Shown: one piece after another, positions 1-8,447 of the stretch
Numbering within the stretch: position 1 is the first letter of the stretch
How the letters are laid out: the number at the start of each line of letters is the position of its first letter
Origin: Duganella aquatilis
GTDB lineage: Bacteria; Pseudomonadota; Gammaproteobacteria; Burkholderiales; Burkholderiaceae_D
Reading direction: 5' to 3'
DNA length: 64,000 nucleotides
Assembly: GCF_009674565.1 (NCBI RefSeq)
Contig: NZ_WKJL01000009.1
Location: forward strand, 124,001-188,000
The notes under the pieces: model-generated
Seen by the model: only the letters and a program-made list of their open reading frames with translations
What the model was told of the DNA's origin: nothing
The model's database searches: none
Position numbers and translations under genes: made by a program

Positions 1-178
1 TCGCCTTGCTGCCGTCCAGCGGCGTCTTCGAGCTGACGAACAGACGCTCCTTGCCGTCGGCGGTTTTCCACGACAGCAGGTGCGCGCCGAACAGCGACAC
101 CGTCGCTTGCGCGCCGTCGGCGGCGGTGATGTGGACGGCCGGCAGGTCGCCGTACTTGGTCATCGTAACTACAGCCAT
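1..178 (-). CDS. D-hexose-6-phosphate mutarotase (aldose 1-epimerase family), N-terminal part
   Basis: This gene is cut by the left window edge, so only about 59 N-terminal residues are visible. They read MAVVTMTKYGDLPAV at the start and continue with GAHLLSWK, then a segment ending in SSKTPLDGSKA. That pattern is typical of the YeaD-like branch of the aldose epimerase family, which interconverts anomers of glucose 6-phosphate in the cytosol. The ATG at 178 is preceded by a purine-rich GAAGAAGAGAG stretch that can serve as ribosome binding site; an internal ATG lies five codons further in. It is followed upstream by amiC on the same strand, about 13 bp away. The catalytic His and Glu lie outside the window, so the family call rests on the N-terminus only. 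Confidence 0.7.
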   Translation of the reverse strand, partial: MAVVTMTKYGDLPAVHITAADGAQATVSLFGAHLLSWKTADGKERLFVSSKTPLDGSKA

Positions 179-191
179 GTCTCTCTCTTCT

Positions 192-1553
192 TCAGGTTAA
201 GCGGTTCTTGGCCAGCGGCGGGTTCTTGGCGAAATAGCGGCGGATGCCGGTGACGATGGCGTCGGCCAGCTTGTTCTGGTAGGCGTCGTCGAGCAGCTTG
301 GCTTCTTCTTCCGGATTGGAGATGAAGGCGGTCTCGATCAGGATCGACGGAATGTCCGGCGCCTTCAGCACCGCGAAACCGGCCTGTTCGACCGAGCCTT
401 TGTGCAGGCGGTTGATGCCGCCGATCTCGCCCAGCACCGAGCGGCCCAGCTTCATGCTGTCGTTGATCTGCGCGGTGGTGGACAGGTCGAGCAGCACGCT
501 GGCCAGCTGCTTGTCGTGGTTCTTGACGTTGACGCCGCCGATGTTGTCGGCCGAATTTTCCTTGTCCGCCAGCCAGCGCGCGGCCGAGGAGGTGGCGCCT
601 TTTTCCGACAGCACGAACACCGACGAGCCGCGCGCGGTGGGCTGCACGAAGGCGTCGGCGTGGATCGAGACGAACAAATCGGCCTGCACCTTGCGCGCCT
701 TGTCGACGCGGGTGCCCAGCGGGACGAAGTAGTCGCCGTCGCGGGTCAGCATCACGCGGATGTTGGATTGTTCTTCCAGCTTGCCCTTGAGGCGCTTGGC
801 GATGGCCAGCACGATGTCCTTTTCGCGGCTGCCGTTCTTGCCGGAGGCGCCGGGATCTTCGCCGCCGTGGCCGGGGTCCAGCGCGATGGTAATCATGCGC
901 ACGATCTTGCCCGACGGGTCGGCCTTGGCCTTGGATTGGGCGTCGGCGGTTTTCAGCTCGGTTTTCAGTTCTTCGCGCGGCTCGGCCTTCAGGTCCGGTT
1001 TGAGCTGCTCCAGCTGTTCCTTCGGCGTGGCTGGCGTCACGTTGGCGACTTTCTCGTCGCCGGACCAGTCGCCTTTTTCGATCATGGCGGCGATCGGATC
1101 AACCGCCTTGACCGGGTACAGGTCGAAGATCAGGCGGTGCTTGTAGTTGCCGGCCGGCGGCAGCGTGAACACCTGCGGCTTGACCTCTTCCTTCAGATCG
1201 AACACCAGCCGCACCACGTTGGGCCGGTTCTGGCCCACGCGCACCTGCTTGATGTACGGGTCGTTGGACTGGATCTTGGCAACCAGGCTTTTCAGCGTCG
1301 GATTGAGTTCCAGTCCTTCGATGTCGACCACCATGCGCTCCGGATCCTTGACGATGAAGTGCGTGGCCTTGAGGTCGGTGTCGTTTTCCAGCGTGACGCG
1401 GGTGTAGTCGTCGGCCGGCCAGACGCGCACGGCGAGGATTTGCGCGGCATTGGCCCGCAGCGGCACCGTCACGGACAGCAGCAGGGTGGCGCCGGCCTTC
1501 AGGACGGTGCGGCGGCTCACATGTTGGGAGCGAATTTGAGGCGTTGAAGGCAT
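192..1553 (-). CDS. amiC: N-acetylmuramoyl-L-alanine amidase AmiC
   Basis: This 453-residue periplasmic amidase cleaves the stem peptide from N-acetylmuramic acid during daughter-cell separation. The N-terminus has a Tat-type signal (SRRTVLKAG followed by a hydrophobic run to ANA at about residue 36). An AMIN domain, which targets the septum, covers roughly residues 40-150. A charged Lys/Glu/Ala-rich linker follows, and the Amidase_3 zinc domain starts near residue 220. Visible ligand and catalytic motifs are DPGHGG (His), the Glu in SREKDIV, SIHADAF (His) and the late Glu in ILIETAF. Its 5' end overlaps the 3' end of tsaE by 37 bp, so the two are probably co-transcribed, an arrangement common in proteobacteria. 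Length and domain order are normal. Confidence 0.95.
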   Translation of the reverse strand: MPSTPQIRSQHVSRRTVLKAGATLLLSVTVPLRANAAQILAVRVWPADDYTRVTLENDTDLKATHFIVKDPERMVVDIEGLELNPTLKSLVAKIQSNDPYIKQVRVGQNRPNVVRLVFDLKEEVKPQVFTLPPAGNYKHRLIFDLYPVKAVDPIAAMIEKGDWSGDEKVANVTPATPKEQLEQLKPDLKAEPREELKTELKTADAQSKAKADPSGKIVRMITIALDPGHGGEDPGASGKNGSREKDIVLAIAKRLKGKLEEQSNIRVMLTRDGDYFVPLGTRVDKARKVQADLFVSIHADAFVQPTARGSSVFVLSEKGATSSAARWLADKENSADNIGGVNVKNHDKQLASVLLDLSTTAQINDSMKLGRSVLGEIGGINRLHKGSVEQAGFAVLKAPDIPSILIETAFISNPEEEAKLLDDAYQNKLADAIVTGIRRYFAKNPPLAKNRLT

Positions 1554-2002
1554 GAGTTACCCAAGGCGGTAGACGCCTGCAATTCTACATCACGGCCGTG
1601 GCCGGACACAGTCAAAAACACATTCAGGTCCGGCGGCGGCAGCACGCCTTCGGCTTTTTCCGGCCATTCGACGATGCAGACGTTATCGCCGTTGAAGTCT
1701 TCGCGGAAGCCGGCGTCGAGGAATTCCTCCGGGCTGCCCATACGGTACAGGTCGAAGTGGATCACGCTGACGGCGCGGCCGTCGAGCTGGATGCTGTACG
1801 GTTCGGACAGCGTGTAGGTCGGGCTCTTGACGGTGCCGACGTGGCCCGCCGCGTGCAGCAGCGCGCGGGTGAGGGCGGTTTTGCCGGCGCCCAGGTCGCC
1901 GTGCAGGTGGATCGCCAGGCCGGGCGCCAGGGCGCGCGCCAGCGCCGCACCCAGGGCGGCGGTGCCTTCTTCGTCGTGGAGGTGGGCTGTGAAGTGCTGC
2001 AT
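1517..2002 (-). CDS. tsaE: tRNA threonylcarbamoyladenosine biosynthesis ATPase TsaE
   Basis: TsaE is the small ATPase that supports TsaB/TsaD in making t6A on ANN-decoding tRNAs. The 161-residue product has the Walker A motif GDLGAGKT near residue 35, the KSPTYTLSEPY switch segment, and the HFDLYRM and VEWPEKA motifs that define the family. I chose the ATG at 2002; a TTG at 2005 would add one residue. No strong Shine-Dalgarno sequence is seen. The gene is upstream of amiC and overlaps it by 37 bp, and it is divergent from queG with 63 bp between starts. The partner enzyme TsaD is encoded in this window at 24882-25922. Confidence 0.95.
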   Translation of the reverse strand: MQHFTAHLHDEEGTAALGAALARALAPGLAIHLHGDLGAGKTALTRALLHAAGHVGTVKSPTYTLSEPYSIQLDGRAVSVIHFDLYRMGSPEEFLDAGFREDFNGDNVCIVEWPEKAEGVLPPPDLNVFLTVSGHGRDVELQASTALGNSCLQRLKFAPNM

Positions 2003-2065
2003 CAATTAGAATGTCATGTTGGTTTGACCGCCATTGTAACCGCCTACGCCAGTGCAAACTCCAAG

Positions 2066-3166
2066 ATGTCCCTGTCTGAAACCAATTTAGCCGAACTTGC
2101 CCTCAGCATCAAGCGCTGGGGCACGGAGCTGGGCTTCGCCGAAATCCGCATCACCGACGTCGACCTCCGTCACGCCGAGGCGGGCCTGCAGGCGTGGCTG
2201 GACGCCGGCATGCACGGCGAAATGGACTACATGGCGGCCCACGGCATGAAGCGCGCGCGGCCCGCCGAGCTGGTGCCGGGCACCATCCGCGTGGTCAGCG
2301 CCCGCATGAACTATCTGCCGAGGGACACGGAAACCAGTGGCGAGCACGATTGGCGCGAGCGCGAGGCGGCGCGGCTGGCCGATCCCGGCGCGGCCGTCAT
2401 TTCGGTCTATGCGCGGGGCCGCGACTACCACAAGGTGCTGCGCGCGCGTCTGCAGCAACTGGCCGACAAGGTGAAGGCGGAGATCGGCGACTTCGGCTAC
2501 CGCGTGTTCACCGACTCGGCGCCGGTGATGGAGCTACCGCTGGCCGAGAAGGCCGGCCTGGGCTGGCGTGGCAAGCACACCTTGCTGCTGTCGCGCACCG
2601 CCGGCTCGATGTTCTTCATGGGCGAATTCCTGGTCGACCTGCCGCTGCCGATTGACGAACCGACCGGCGCGCACTGCGGCCAGTGCTCGGCGTGCATCAC
2701 GGCCTGTCCGACGCAGGCCATCCTCGGGCCGGGCAAGCTGGATGCGCGGCGCTGCATCTCCTACCTGACCATCGAATTGAAGAACGCGATTCCGCTGGAG
2801 CTGCGACCGCTGATCGGCAACCGCATCTACGGCTGCGACGACTGCCAGACCGCCTGCCCCTGGAACAAGTTCGCGCAGCGCGCGGTGCTGCCGGATTTCG
2901 ACGAACGCCATGGCCTGGGCAGCGCCTCGATGATCGAGCTGTTCGCGTGGAGCGAGGACGACTTCAATCGCAAGATGGAGGGCAGTCCGATCCGCCGCAT
3001 CGGCCATGAGCGATGGCTGCGCAATATCGCGGTGGGGCTGGGGAACGCGGCGGCGGCCGGCGCCAAGGGCGATGCCGCCATCGTGGCGGCGCTATTGTCA
3101 CGGCGCGACGATCCGTCGGCGCTGGTGCGCGAGCACGTCGAATGGGCACTGGCCTGCCATGCCTGA
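2066..3166 (+). CDS. queG: epoxyqueuosine reductase QueG
   Basis: QueG performs the last step of queuosine synthesis, reducing epoxyqueuosine in the anticodon loop of tRNA with a cobalamin cofactor and two 4Fe-4S clusters. The 366-residue protein has an N-terminal B12-binding region and two ferredoxin-like motifs: CGQCSACITACPTQAI in the middle and CDDCQTACPW some 55 residues later. A HEAT-like C-terminus follows (residues 310-360). The open frame extends upstream of the start, but homologues begin near MSLSETNLAEL, so the ATG at 2066 was chosen. The gene is divergent from tsaE and convergent with the CPBP protease gene, with 20 bp between stops. Confidence 0.95.
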   Translation: MSLSETNLAELALSIKRWGTELGFAEIRITDVDLRHAEAGLQAWLDAGMHGEMDYMAAHGMKRARPAELVPGTIRVVSARMNYLPRDTETSGEHDWREREAARLADPGAAVISVYARGRDYHKVLRARLQQLADKVKAEIGDFGYRVFTDSAPVMELPLAEKAGLGWRGKHTLLLSRTAGSMFFMGEFLVDLPLPIDEPTGAHCGQCSACITACPTQAILGPGKLDARRCISYLTIELKNAIPLELRPLIGNRIYGCDDCQTACPWNKFAQRAVLPDFDERHGLGSASMIELFAWSEDDFNRKMEGSPIRRIGHERWLRNIAVGLGNAAAAGAKGDAAIVAALLSRRDDPSALVREHVEWALACHA

Positions 3167-3186
3167 ACGTCAGCCACGCGGCGGCG

Positions 3187-4026
3187 TCAGCGCTTGACGG
3201 CGCGGCGCAGGAGGAGGATGGCGGTGGCGCCCCAGAGCAGCAGGGTGATGACGGAGGCTTCGACGCCGTAGGCGCCGCCGGTCAGCCAGTCGGGGCCCGT
3301 CATCGTCACTTGCAGCCAGCCGCGCGCGGTGTGGCCGGAGACGGGAACGGCGAACAGGCTGTCGTACAGGTAGTTCCAGCCGAAGTGCAGGCCGATCGGC
3401 AGCCACAGGCGCCGTGTCTGCAGGTAGGCGGCGCACAGCGTCAGCGAGGCCACGCCGGTGATCAGAATGCCCAGCGCGCTGGCCTGGTCGTTCGGCACGT
3501 GCGCCAGCGCGAACACCACGCAGGAGACGACCAGCGCGACGCGCGTGCCCCAGCGTTGCTCGACGATGCGGAACAGCACGGCGCGGAACAGCAGTTCTTC
3601 AAACACCGCCACCATCATCTGCTCCGGCAGGGTCTTGAGCATGATCGCCGCATCATTGCTGCCGCTGATGGCGAATGCGCCGGCCGCCGCCAGCACGCCC
3701 GCCACCGCCAGTCCGAGGGCGACGCCGAGCGCCACGCCGGTGAAGGTTTCGCGCACCGCGCCGCTGGGCGCCAGTTCGGCCAGGCCGCGCCGCTCGGTGC
3801 GGCGCACGAAGTGGCGGTAGCTGAATATGCCCAAGCCACCTGCCAGCAGGAACTGCCAGCCGAAGCGCAGTTCCTTGGGCACCAGCTTGTCGATCACGGC
3901 CAGCGTCAGGATGATCGGCAGCACCACGGCGCACATGCCGATGATGATGCGCGTGACCGGGTGCGCAAACAGACGGGCGCGGAACGAAGGCACGGATGAA
4001 ACGACCTGCGGCTGGGCGATGCTCAT
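3187..4026 (-). CDS. CPBP family intramembrane metalloprotease
   Basis: The 279-residue product is a multi-span membrane protein with the hallmark motifs of CAAX-prenyl-protease/bacteriocin-processing (CPBP, Abi) enzymes. These are EELLFRAVLFR (paired glutamates and arginine), FALAHVPN and a late HFGWNYLYD. The glutamates and histidines should bind the metal within the membrane. The substrate is unknown, because most bacterial members have no defined one. Its start overlaps the stop of the upstream marR-like gene by four bases (ATGA), so the two are translationally coupled and the regulator probably controls the pair. Confidence 0.85.
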   Translation of the reverse strand: MSIAQPQVVSSVPSFRARLFAHPVTRIIIGMCAVVLPIILTLAVIDKLVPKELRFGWQFLLAGGLGIFSYRHFVRRTERRGLAELAPSGAVRETFTGVALGVALGLAVAGVLAAAGAFAISGSNDAAIMLKTLPEQMMVAVFEELLFRAVLFRIVEQRWGTRVALVVSCVVFALAHVPNDQASALGILITGVASLTLCAAYLQTRRLWLPIGLHFGWNYLYDSLFAVPVSGHTARGWLQVTMTGPDWLTGGAYGVEASVITLLLWGATAILLLRRAVKR

Positions 4027-4505
4027 GATGTCTCCTTTTTGCTCTTGGTGGTGGCACGCGCCGCGCGGATGCGGGCGCCGAAAGATTGGATTTGCAGCGC
4101 GGCGATGGCCTCGGCCAGCGCGTCGGACAGGGGATAGGGCAGGTCGCGGTCGAGACTATCGGCGGCGGCGCGGGTGGCTTGCCAGCACTGGCGCAGCTTG
4201 GGCAGCAGCGCTTCGCCGTGGGCGCTCAGGCGGACCATCTTCTGGCGCGCATCGCGCACGCCGGGCGAGGCTTGCAGCAAGCCTTGCTTCATCATCAGCG
4301 TGACGGTTTGCGTGGCCGCCGGCTGCGTGATGCCGGCCGCCTCGGCGATCTGGCTGACGGTGCGCGGCTCGCCGCCCTCCAGCGCCCGCATCACCGGCGT
4401 GTAGCGAGGCCGGTAATCGATGCCCGCCTCCTCATAGGCGGCGCTGACCGCGCCATCCAGCAGGTCGATCAAATGACGTAATTGCGTGCCAAGTCCTTGT
4501 CTCAT
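4023..4505 (-). CDS. MarR family transcriptional regulator
   Basis: This 160-residue winged-helix regulator contains the recognition helix region SQIAEAAGITQPAATQTVTLM followed by the wing segment around VRDARQKMVRLS, both typical of MarR proteins. The N- and C-terminal helices would form the dimer interface. It is the first gene of a two-gene unit with the CPBP protease gene (ATGA overlap). Just upstream, around 4516-4544, the sequence contains the partial palindrome ATACATAAGTGCTTATGTAT, a likely autoregulatory operator. The ligand cannot be told from sequence. Confidence 0.85.
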   Translation of the reverse strand: MRQGLGTQLRHLIDLLDGAVSAAYEEAGIDYRPRYTPVMRALEGGEPRTVSQIAEAAGITQPAATQTVTLMMKQGLLQASPGVRDARQKMVRLSAHGEALLPKLRQCWQATRAAADSLDRDLPYPLSDALAEAIAALQIQSFGARIRAARATTKSKKETS

Positions 4506-4519
4506 GCGACAAGCATAAC

Positions 4520-4541
4520 ACGATACATAAGTGCTTATGTA
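4520..4541. promoter_or_regulatory. palindromic operator candidate upstream of marR-like gene
   Basis: The segment reads ATACATAAGTGCTTATGTAT, an almost perfect inverted repeat of about 20 bp. It sits immediately upstream of the MarR-type gene, and MarR proteins bind such palindromes in their own promoters. The position and symmetry are seen directly; regulation by this MarR protein is inferred. Confidence 0.55.
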
Positions 4542-4558
4542 TGTTTTTCGAGCGGGAT

Positions 4559-5140
4559 TTATTTCAGCAGGCCGGCCAGTTCGACGGCGGTTTTGACTTG
4601 CATCTTGTCGAAGATGTGGGCGCGGTGGACTTCCACGGTGCGCATGCTGATGCCCAGCTGGTCGGCCACCACCTTGTTCATTTTGCCGGCCAGGATCAGG
4701 TCCAGCACTTCGCGTTCGCGCGTCGACAGCGTGGCCAGGCGGGCGTGGACGGCGGCGGTTTCGCCGGCGCGGCGCGAGTTGGCCAGCGCTTCCTGCACGC
4801 GGTCCATCAGCTGGTTGTCGTTGAACGGCTTTTCGAAGAAGTCGAAGGCGCCGCGCTTCAAGGTGTCCACCGCCATCGGCACGTCGCCGTGGCCGGTCAG
4901 GAAGATCACCGGCATGCGCTGCGCCAGGCCGCGCGTCAGCAGCTGGTCGAACACCGCCACGCCGTTCATGTCCGGCATGCGCACGTCGAGCAGCACGCAG
5001 TCGCCGTCGGTGTCGAAGTCGCCGGTCTGCTGCAGGAACTGCGCTCCGGATTCGTAGGCGCGCGAGGGAATCGCCCGGGATGTGGCCAGCCAGGTCAGTG
5101 CGTCGCGCACCACCGCTTCATCGTCGACGATATGCAGCAT
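4559..5140 (-). CDS. FixJ/DctR-like response regulator (receiver plus LuxR HTH)
   Basis: The 193-residue protein has an N-terminal receiver domain with the acidic pair in IVDDEAVV, the phospho-acceptor Asp in VLLDVRMPDMNG, the Thr in FLTGHGD and the Lys in FFEKPF. A LuxR/FixJ-type helix-turn-helix follows (LSTREREVLDLILAGKMNK through RTVEVHR). It lies 5 bp downstream of a membrane-bound PAS histidine kinase, so the two form a two-component system. A TRAP-type C4-dicarboxylate transporter begins on the other side of the kinase gene, so control of that transporter (as in DctS/DctR) is the best guess. The exact ligand is not known. Confidence 0.88.
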   Translation of the reverse strand: MLHIVDDEAVVRDALTWLATSRAIPSRAYESGAQFLQQTGDFDTDGDCVLLDVRMPDMNGVAVFDQLLTRGLAQRMPVIFLTGHGDVPMAVDTLKRGAFDFFEKPFNDNQLMDRVQEALANSRRAGETAAVHARLATLSTREREVLDLILAGKMNKVVADQLGISMRTVEVHRAHIFDKMQVKTAVELAGLLK

Positions 5141-5145
5141 TTGTT

Positions 5146-7176
5146 TTATGTCTCCTGTGTCGTGGCTGCCGGCGCGGCCGGCAGCACGAACGTAAATATT
5201 GTTCCGCCTTGCGGATTGGCGCGGAAGGTCAGCGCGCCGCCATGGAATTCTATCGCAGTCCGGCAGATGTTGAGGCCCATGCCCATGCCCTCGGCCTTGG
5301 TCGAGAAGAACGGCGAGAACAGGCGCTGCGCCACATCGTCCGGAATGCCGTGGCCCTGGTCGATCACCGCCACGCTGACCTGGTCCAAGTCGGCATGGTA
5401 TCGCGCCACCACGTTGAGGATACGCCGTTGCGGCTGCACGTGCTGCATCGCTTCTATGCCGTTGCGGGTCAGGTTGAGCAGCACCTGCTCGATCATCACG
5501 CGGTCGGCGCGCACCGGCGGCAGGTCGGCCGGGAGGTCGGTGTGGAACGACACATAGCTCTGGCGCGCCTGCAGTTCGATCAGCGCGCGGATGCCGTCCA
5601 GCAGCGATGGAATCGCCACCGCCTGCCGCAGCGGCTCGCGCTTCTTGACGAATTCGTGCACGCTGCGGATGATCTGGCCGGCCCGCTGCGCCTGCGCGCT
5701 GGCCTGTTCCAGCGCCGGCTTGAGGATGCCGCGGTCGACCGGCTTATGGTCCTCATGCGCGCGGTCCAGCACATTCAGCGCACCGGTGGTGTAGCTGGAA
5801 ATGGCGGCCAGCGGCTGGTTCAGCTCATGCGCCAGCATCGACGCGATCTCGCCCATGGTGGCCATGCGCGCCGACGATTGCAGCTTTTCCTGCTGCTGGC
5901 GGTTGACCTCCTCGATGCGCTTGCGGTCGGAGATGTCGAGGATGGAGCCCATCCAGCCGGTCTGCTTGCCGTGGTTGTCCACCAGCGGCGCCTCGAACAC
6001 CAGCACCGGCACGCGCTCGCCGTTGGGACGCTGGAAGATGGTTTCGAACTGCGGCGTGACCTTGCCGGCCAATACCGAGGCAAAGCGCGCCTGGTATTCG
6101 GACATCGCCTCCGGCGCCCAGTAGGGCATGGGCGGCAGCTTGCCGACGATTTCCTCGGCCGGATAGCCGACGATCTGGCAGAAGGCCGGATTGACGTAGG
6201 TGATGCGCCCTTCCAGGTCGCGCGCGCGCAAACCGGTCACCAGCGAATTCTCCATCGCGGTGCGGAACGACATCTGCTGGCGCAGCGCGCCTTCCGCCGC
6301 CAGGCGTTTCGAGATATGGCCCCACAGGGCCAGCAGGCTCCATAGCAGGCCAAGCGACAGCACGATGACCGAGCCGACCAGCAGGTTGGGCAGCAACTGC
6401 GGTTCGCTCTTGACGCTGTCCGTCACCAGGGTGACCGAGGCGCCCGGCAGGTCCAGCGCGCGCTTGTGGGTGTAGATGCCGTGGCCCGGACCTGCGGCCG
6501 CGCGCCGCGCCAGCACCTTGTCGTCGCGGTCCACCAGCGTGACCTGATTGTCCTGCGCGAACCACCACGGCACCATTTCATCGAGCAGCGCGCTGGTTTG
6601 ATAGGTGGCGACCAGGTCGCCGAGGTATTCGTCGCCATGGAACAGCGGCACGTGGTAGTCCATCAGCACCGCCGACGGCGCGGCGGTCTGGTTATGCGCC
6701 TGCACTTCCGGCTGGGCGTACATCGCGCGGCGCGTCTTGCGCGTGATCTCGGCGGTGGCCCTGGAGGCGGGAGTCAGCTCCACCGGCTCGGACAGCGGAT
6801 CGCTGCTGCTGCCCAACTGGCCGTCCGGCTTGAGCCAGACCACGCGCAGCAATTCGTGGCCATTCTTGAGCAGCCGCGCCATGCGCTCGTGCAGCTCGTG
6901 CGGCGACAGATGGCCGGCGGCGATTTCCACGCCCAGGCTGCGCAGGCTTTCCTCGTCGCGGCCCATCTGGAAGCGGATGGTCTGTTCGACCCACAGGGTG
7001 TCGGCGATCAGCTGTTCCTGGCGCTCGTTGCTCTCCATCTGGCGCGCCTGCCACGGCAGCCAGATCAGGATCGCCAGAAAAAACAACACCAGCACGATGG
7101 GCAGCAGCCAGCGCAGCGAGGTGCTGGTGTGGGTGCGGCGGCGCGGTGCGGGCGCGGTGGAGGGCGATGGCGTCAT
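5146..7176 (-). CDS. membrane-bound PAS sensor histidine kinase (DctS-like)
   Basis: This 676-residue kinase has a first membrane helix at about residues 22-45, a large periplasmic sensor region, a second helix near 265-290 and a cytoplasmic PAS domain (about 305-425, with GRITYVNPAF and GWMGSILDIS). A HisKA domain follows with the phospho-accepting His in LAHELNQPLAAIS, then an HATPase domain (N box LTRNGIEAM, G1 box DQGHGIPDD, G2 box GMGMGLNI). The layout matches DctS/FixL-type sensors of organic acids. It is translated just before its response regulator gene and is divergent from the TRAP binding-protein gene across a 129-bp gap. Confidence 0.88.
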   Translation of the reverse strand: MTPSPSTAPAPRRRTHTSTSLRWLLPIVLVLFFLAILIWLPWQARQMESNERQEQLIADTLWVEQTIRFQMGRDEESLRSLGVEIAAGHLSPHELHERMARLLKNGHELLRVVWLKPDGQLGSSSDPLSEPVELTPASRATAEITRKTRRAMYAQPEVQAHNQTAAPSAVLMDYHVPLFHGDEYLGDLVATYQTSALLDEMVPWWFAQDNQVTLVDRDDKVLARRAAAGPGHGIYTHKRALDLPGASVTLVTDSVKSEPQLLPNLLVGSVIVLSLGLLWSLLALWGHISKRLAAEGALRQQMSFRTAMENSLVTGLRARDLEGRITYVNPAFCQIVGYPAEEIVGKLPPMPYWAPEAMSEYQARFASVLAGKVTPQFETIFQRPNGERVPVLVFEAPLVDNHGKQTGWMGSILDISDRKRIEEVNRQQQEKLQSSARMATMGEIASMLAHELNQPLAAISSYTTGALNVLDRAHEDHKPVDRGILKPALEQASAQAQRAGQIIRSVHEFVKKREPLRQAVAIPSLLDGIRALIELQARQSYVSFHTDLPADLPPVRADRVMIEQVLLNLTRNGIEAMQHVQPQRRILNVVARYHADLDQVSVAVIDQGHGIPDDVAQRLFSPFFSTKAEGMGMGLNICRTAIEFHGGALTFRANPQGGTIFTFVLPAAPAATTQET

Positions 7177-7305
7177 GGGTGGTCAGGGTAGCTGGTCACG
7201 CTGGTGCGGCCATTGTGGTTATCCACACTTGCCAGTGTTGCAGCTATTTATAAGAATCGGTCAGAATAGAACAATAGTGTAACTTTAAACCCACCAGGAG
7301 ACTTC

Positions 7306-8292
7306 ATGAAACTGAAACCCGTCTTGCTCGTCCTGAGCGCGGCCCTGAGCTTCAACGCGTATGCCCAGGCGCCTATCGTCATCAAATTCAGCCACGTGGT
7401 GGCCACCGACACGCCGAAAGGCCAGGCGGCGGAGCGTTTCAAGCAACTGGCGGAAAAGGCAACCAACGGCCGCGTGAAGATCGAGGTGTATCCGAACAGC
7501 CAGCTGTACAAGGACAAGGAAGAGCTGGAAGCGCTGCAACTGGGCGCGGTGCAGATGCTGGCACCGTCGCTGGCCAAGTTCGGCCCGCTGGGCGTGAAGG
7601 AATTCGAGGCGTTCGACCTGCCGTACATCTTCCCGTCGAAAACGGCGCTGTACAACGTGACCGAAGGCGAAATCGGCAAGTCGCTGCTGAAGAAGCTGGA
7701 GCCGAAGGGCATCACCGGCCTGGCGTTCTGGGACAACGGCTTCAAGGTCATGTCGGCCAACAAGCCGCTGCATAATCCGACCGATTTCAAAGGCCTGAAG
7801 ATGCGCATCCAGTCGTCCAAGGTGCTGGACGCGCAGATGCGTGCGCTGGGCGCCAATCCGCAGGTGCTGGCGTTCTCCGAGGTGTACCAGGCGCTGCAGA
7901 CCGGCGTGGTGGATGGCACCGAGAATCCGCCGTCGAATATGTACACGCAGAAGATGCACGAGGTGCAGAAGTATGTGACGGTGTCGAACCACGGTTACCT
8001 GGGCTATGCGGTCATCGTCAACAAGAAGTTCTGGGACGGCCTGCCGCCGGACATCCGCGCCGCGCTGGACAAGGCGATGAAGGATGCCACCACCTTCGAG
8101 AAAGCGATTGCGCAGCGTGACAACGACATGGCGCTGGATGCGATCAAAAAGGCCGGCAAGACCGAGATCTATAGTCTCAGCGTGAAAGAGCAGGCCGAGT
8201 GGCGCAAGGCGCTGCTGCCGGTGCAGCAGCAGATGGAGAGCCGGATCGGCAAGGATCTGATCTCGGCGATCAACAAGGAAGCCGCGAAGTAA
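7306..8292 (+). CDS. dctP: TRAP transporter substrate-binding protein DctP
   Basis: The 328-residue product begins with a Sec signal peptide (MKLKPVLLVLSAALSFNAYAQ) and continues as a periplasmic TRAP solute receptor. The family features FSHVVATDTPKGQAA, the conserved arginine region GLKMRIQSSKVLDAQ and the segment VVDGTENPPSNMY are all present. It would capture a C4-dicarboxylate or similar organic acid for the DctQM permease. Unusually, the permease genes are on the opposite strand and converge on dctP rather than following it. An SD-like CAGGAGAC precedes the ATG. Regulation by the neighbouring two-component system is likely. Confidence 0.93.
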   Translation: MKLKPVLLVLSAALSFNAYAQAPIVIKFSHVVATDTPKGQAAERFKQLAEKATNGRVKIEVYPNSQLYKDKEELEALQLGAVQMLAPSLAKFGPLGVKEFEAFDLPYIFPSKTALYNVTEGEIGKSLLKKLEPKGITGLAFWDNGFKVMSANKPLHNPTDFKGLKMRIQSSKVLDAQMRALGANPQVLAFSEVYQALQTGVVDGTENPPSNMYTQKMHEVQKYVTVSNHGYLGYAVIVNKKFWDGLPPDIRAALDKAMKDATTFEKAIAQRDNDMALDAIKKAGKTEIYSLSVKEQAEWRKALLPVQQQMESRIGKDLISAINKEAAK

Positions 8293-8311
8293 GTCTTCGT
8301 CGGGAAATGAG

Positions 8312-8337
8312 AAAGGAGGCCTAGGCCTCCTTTTTTT
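8312..8337 (+). terminator. intrinsic terminator after dctP
   Basis: A perfect 22-bp inverted repeat (AAAGGAGGC, CTAG centre, GCCTCCTTT) is followed by a run of seven T residues, about 20 bp after the dctP stop. This is a strong rho-independent terminator for the rightward transcript. Confidence 0.9.
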
Positions 8338-8383
8338 ATGGGTACGGCGGACGATTGTTATCGCATGGAGTACCCCTAACGAA

Positions 8384-8413
8384 AGGGTCTGACCCCGTAC
8401 GGGGTCAGACCCT
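8384..8413. repeat. 30-bp perfect palindrome (GGGTCTGACCCC type)
   Basis: Two exactly complementary 15-bp arms (AGGGTCTGACCCCGT and its reverse complement) abut with no spacer between dctP and dctM. There is no clean T-run on either side, so it is not an ordinary terminator. Its sequence and intergenic position suit a REP-like or dispersed palindromic element. No second copy was noticed in this window. Confidence 0.7.
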
Positions 8414-8447
8414 GGCCGCAGCGGTGTGCGGGTTGCGCAGGTGCCGC

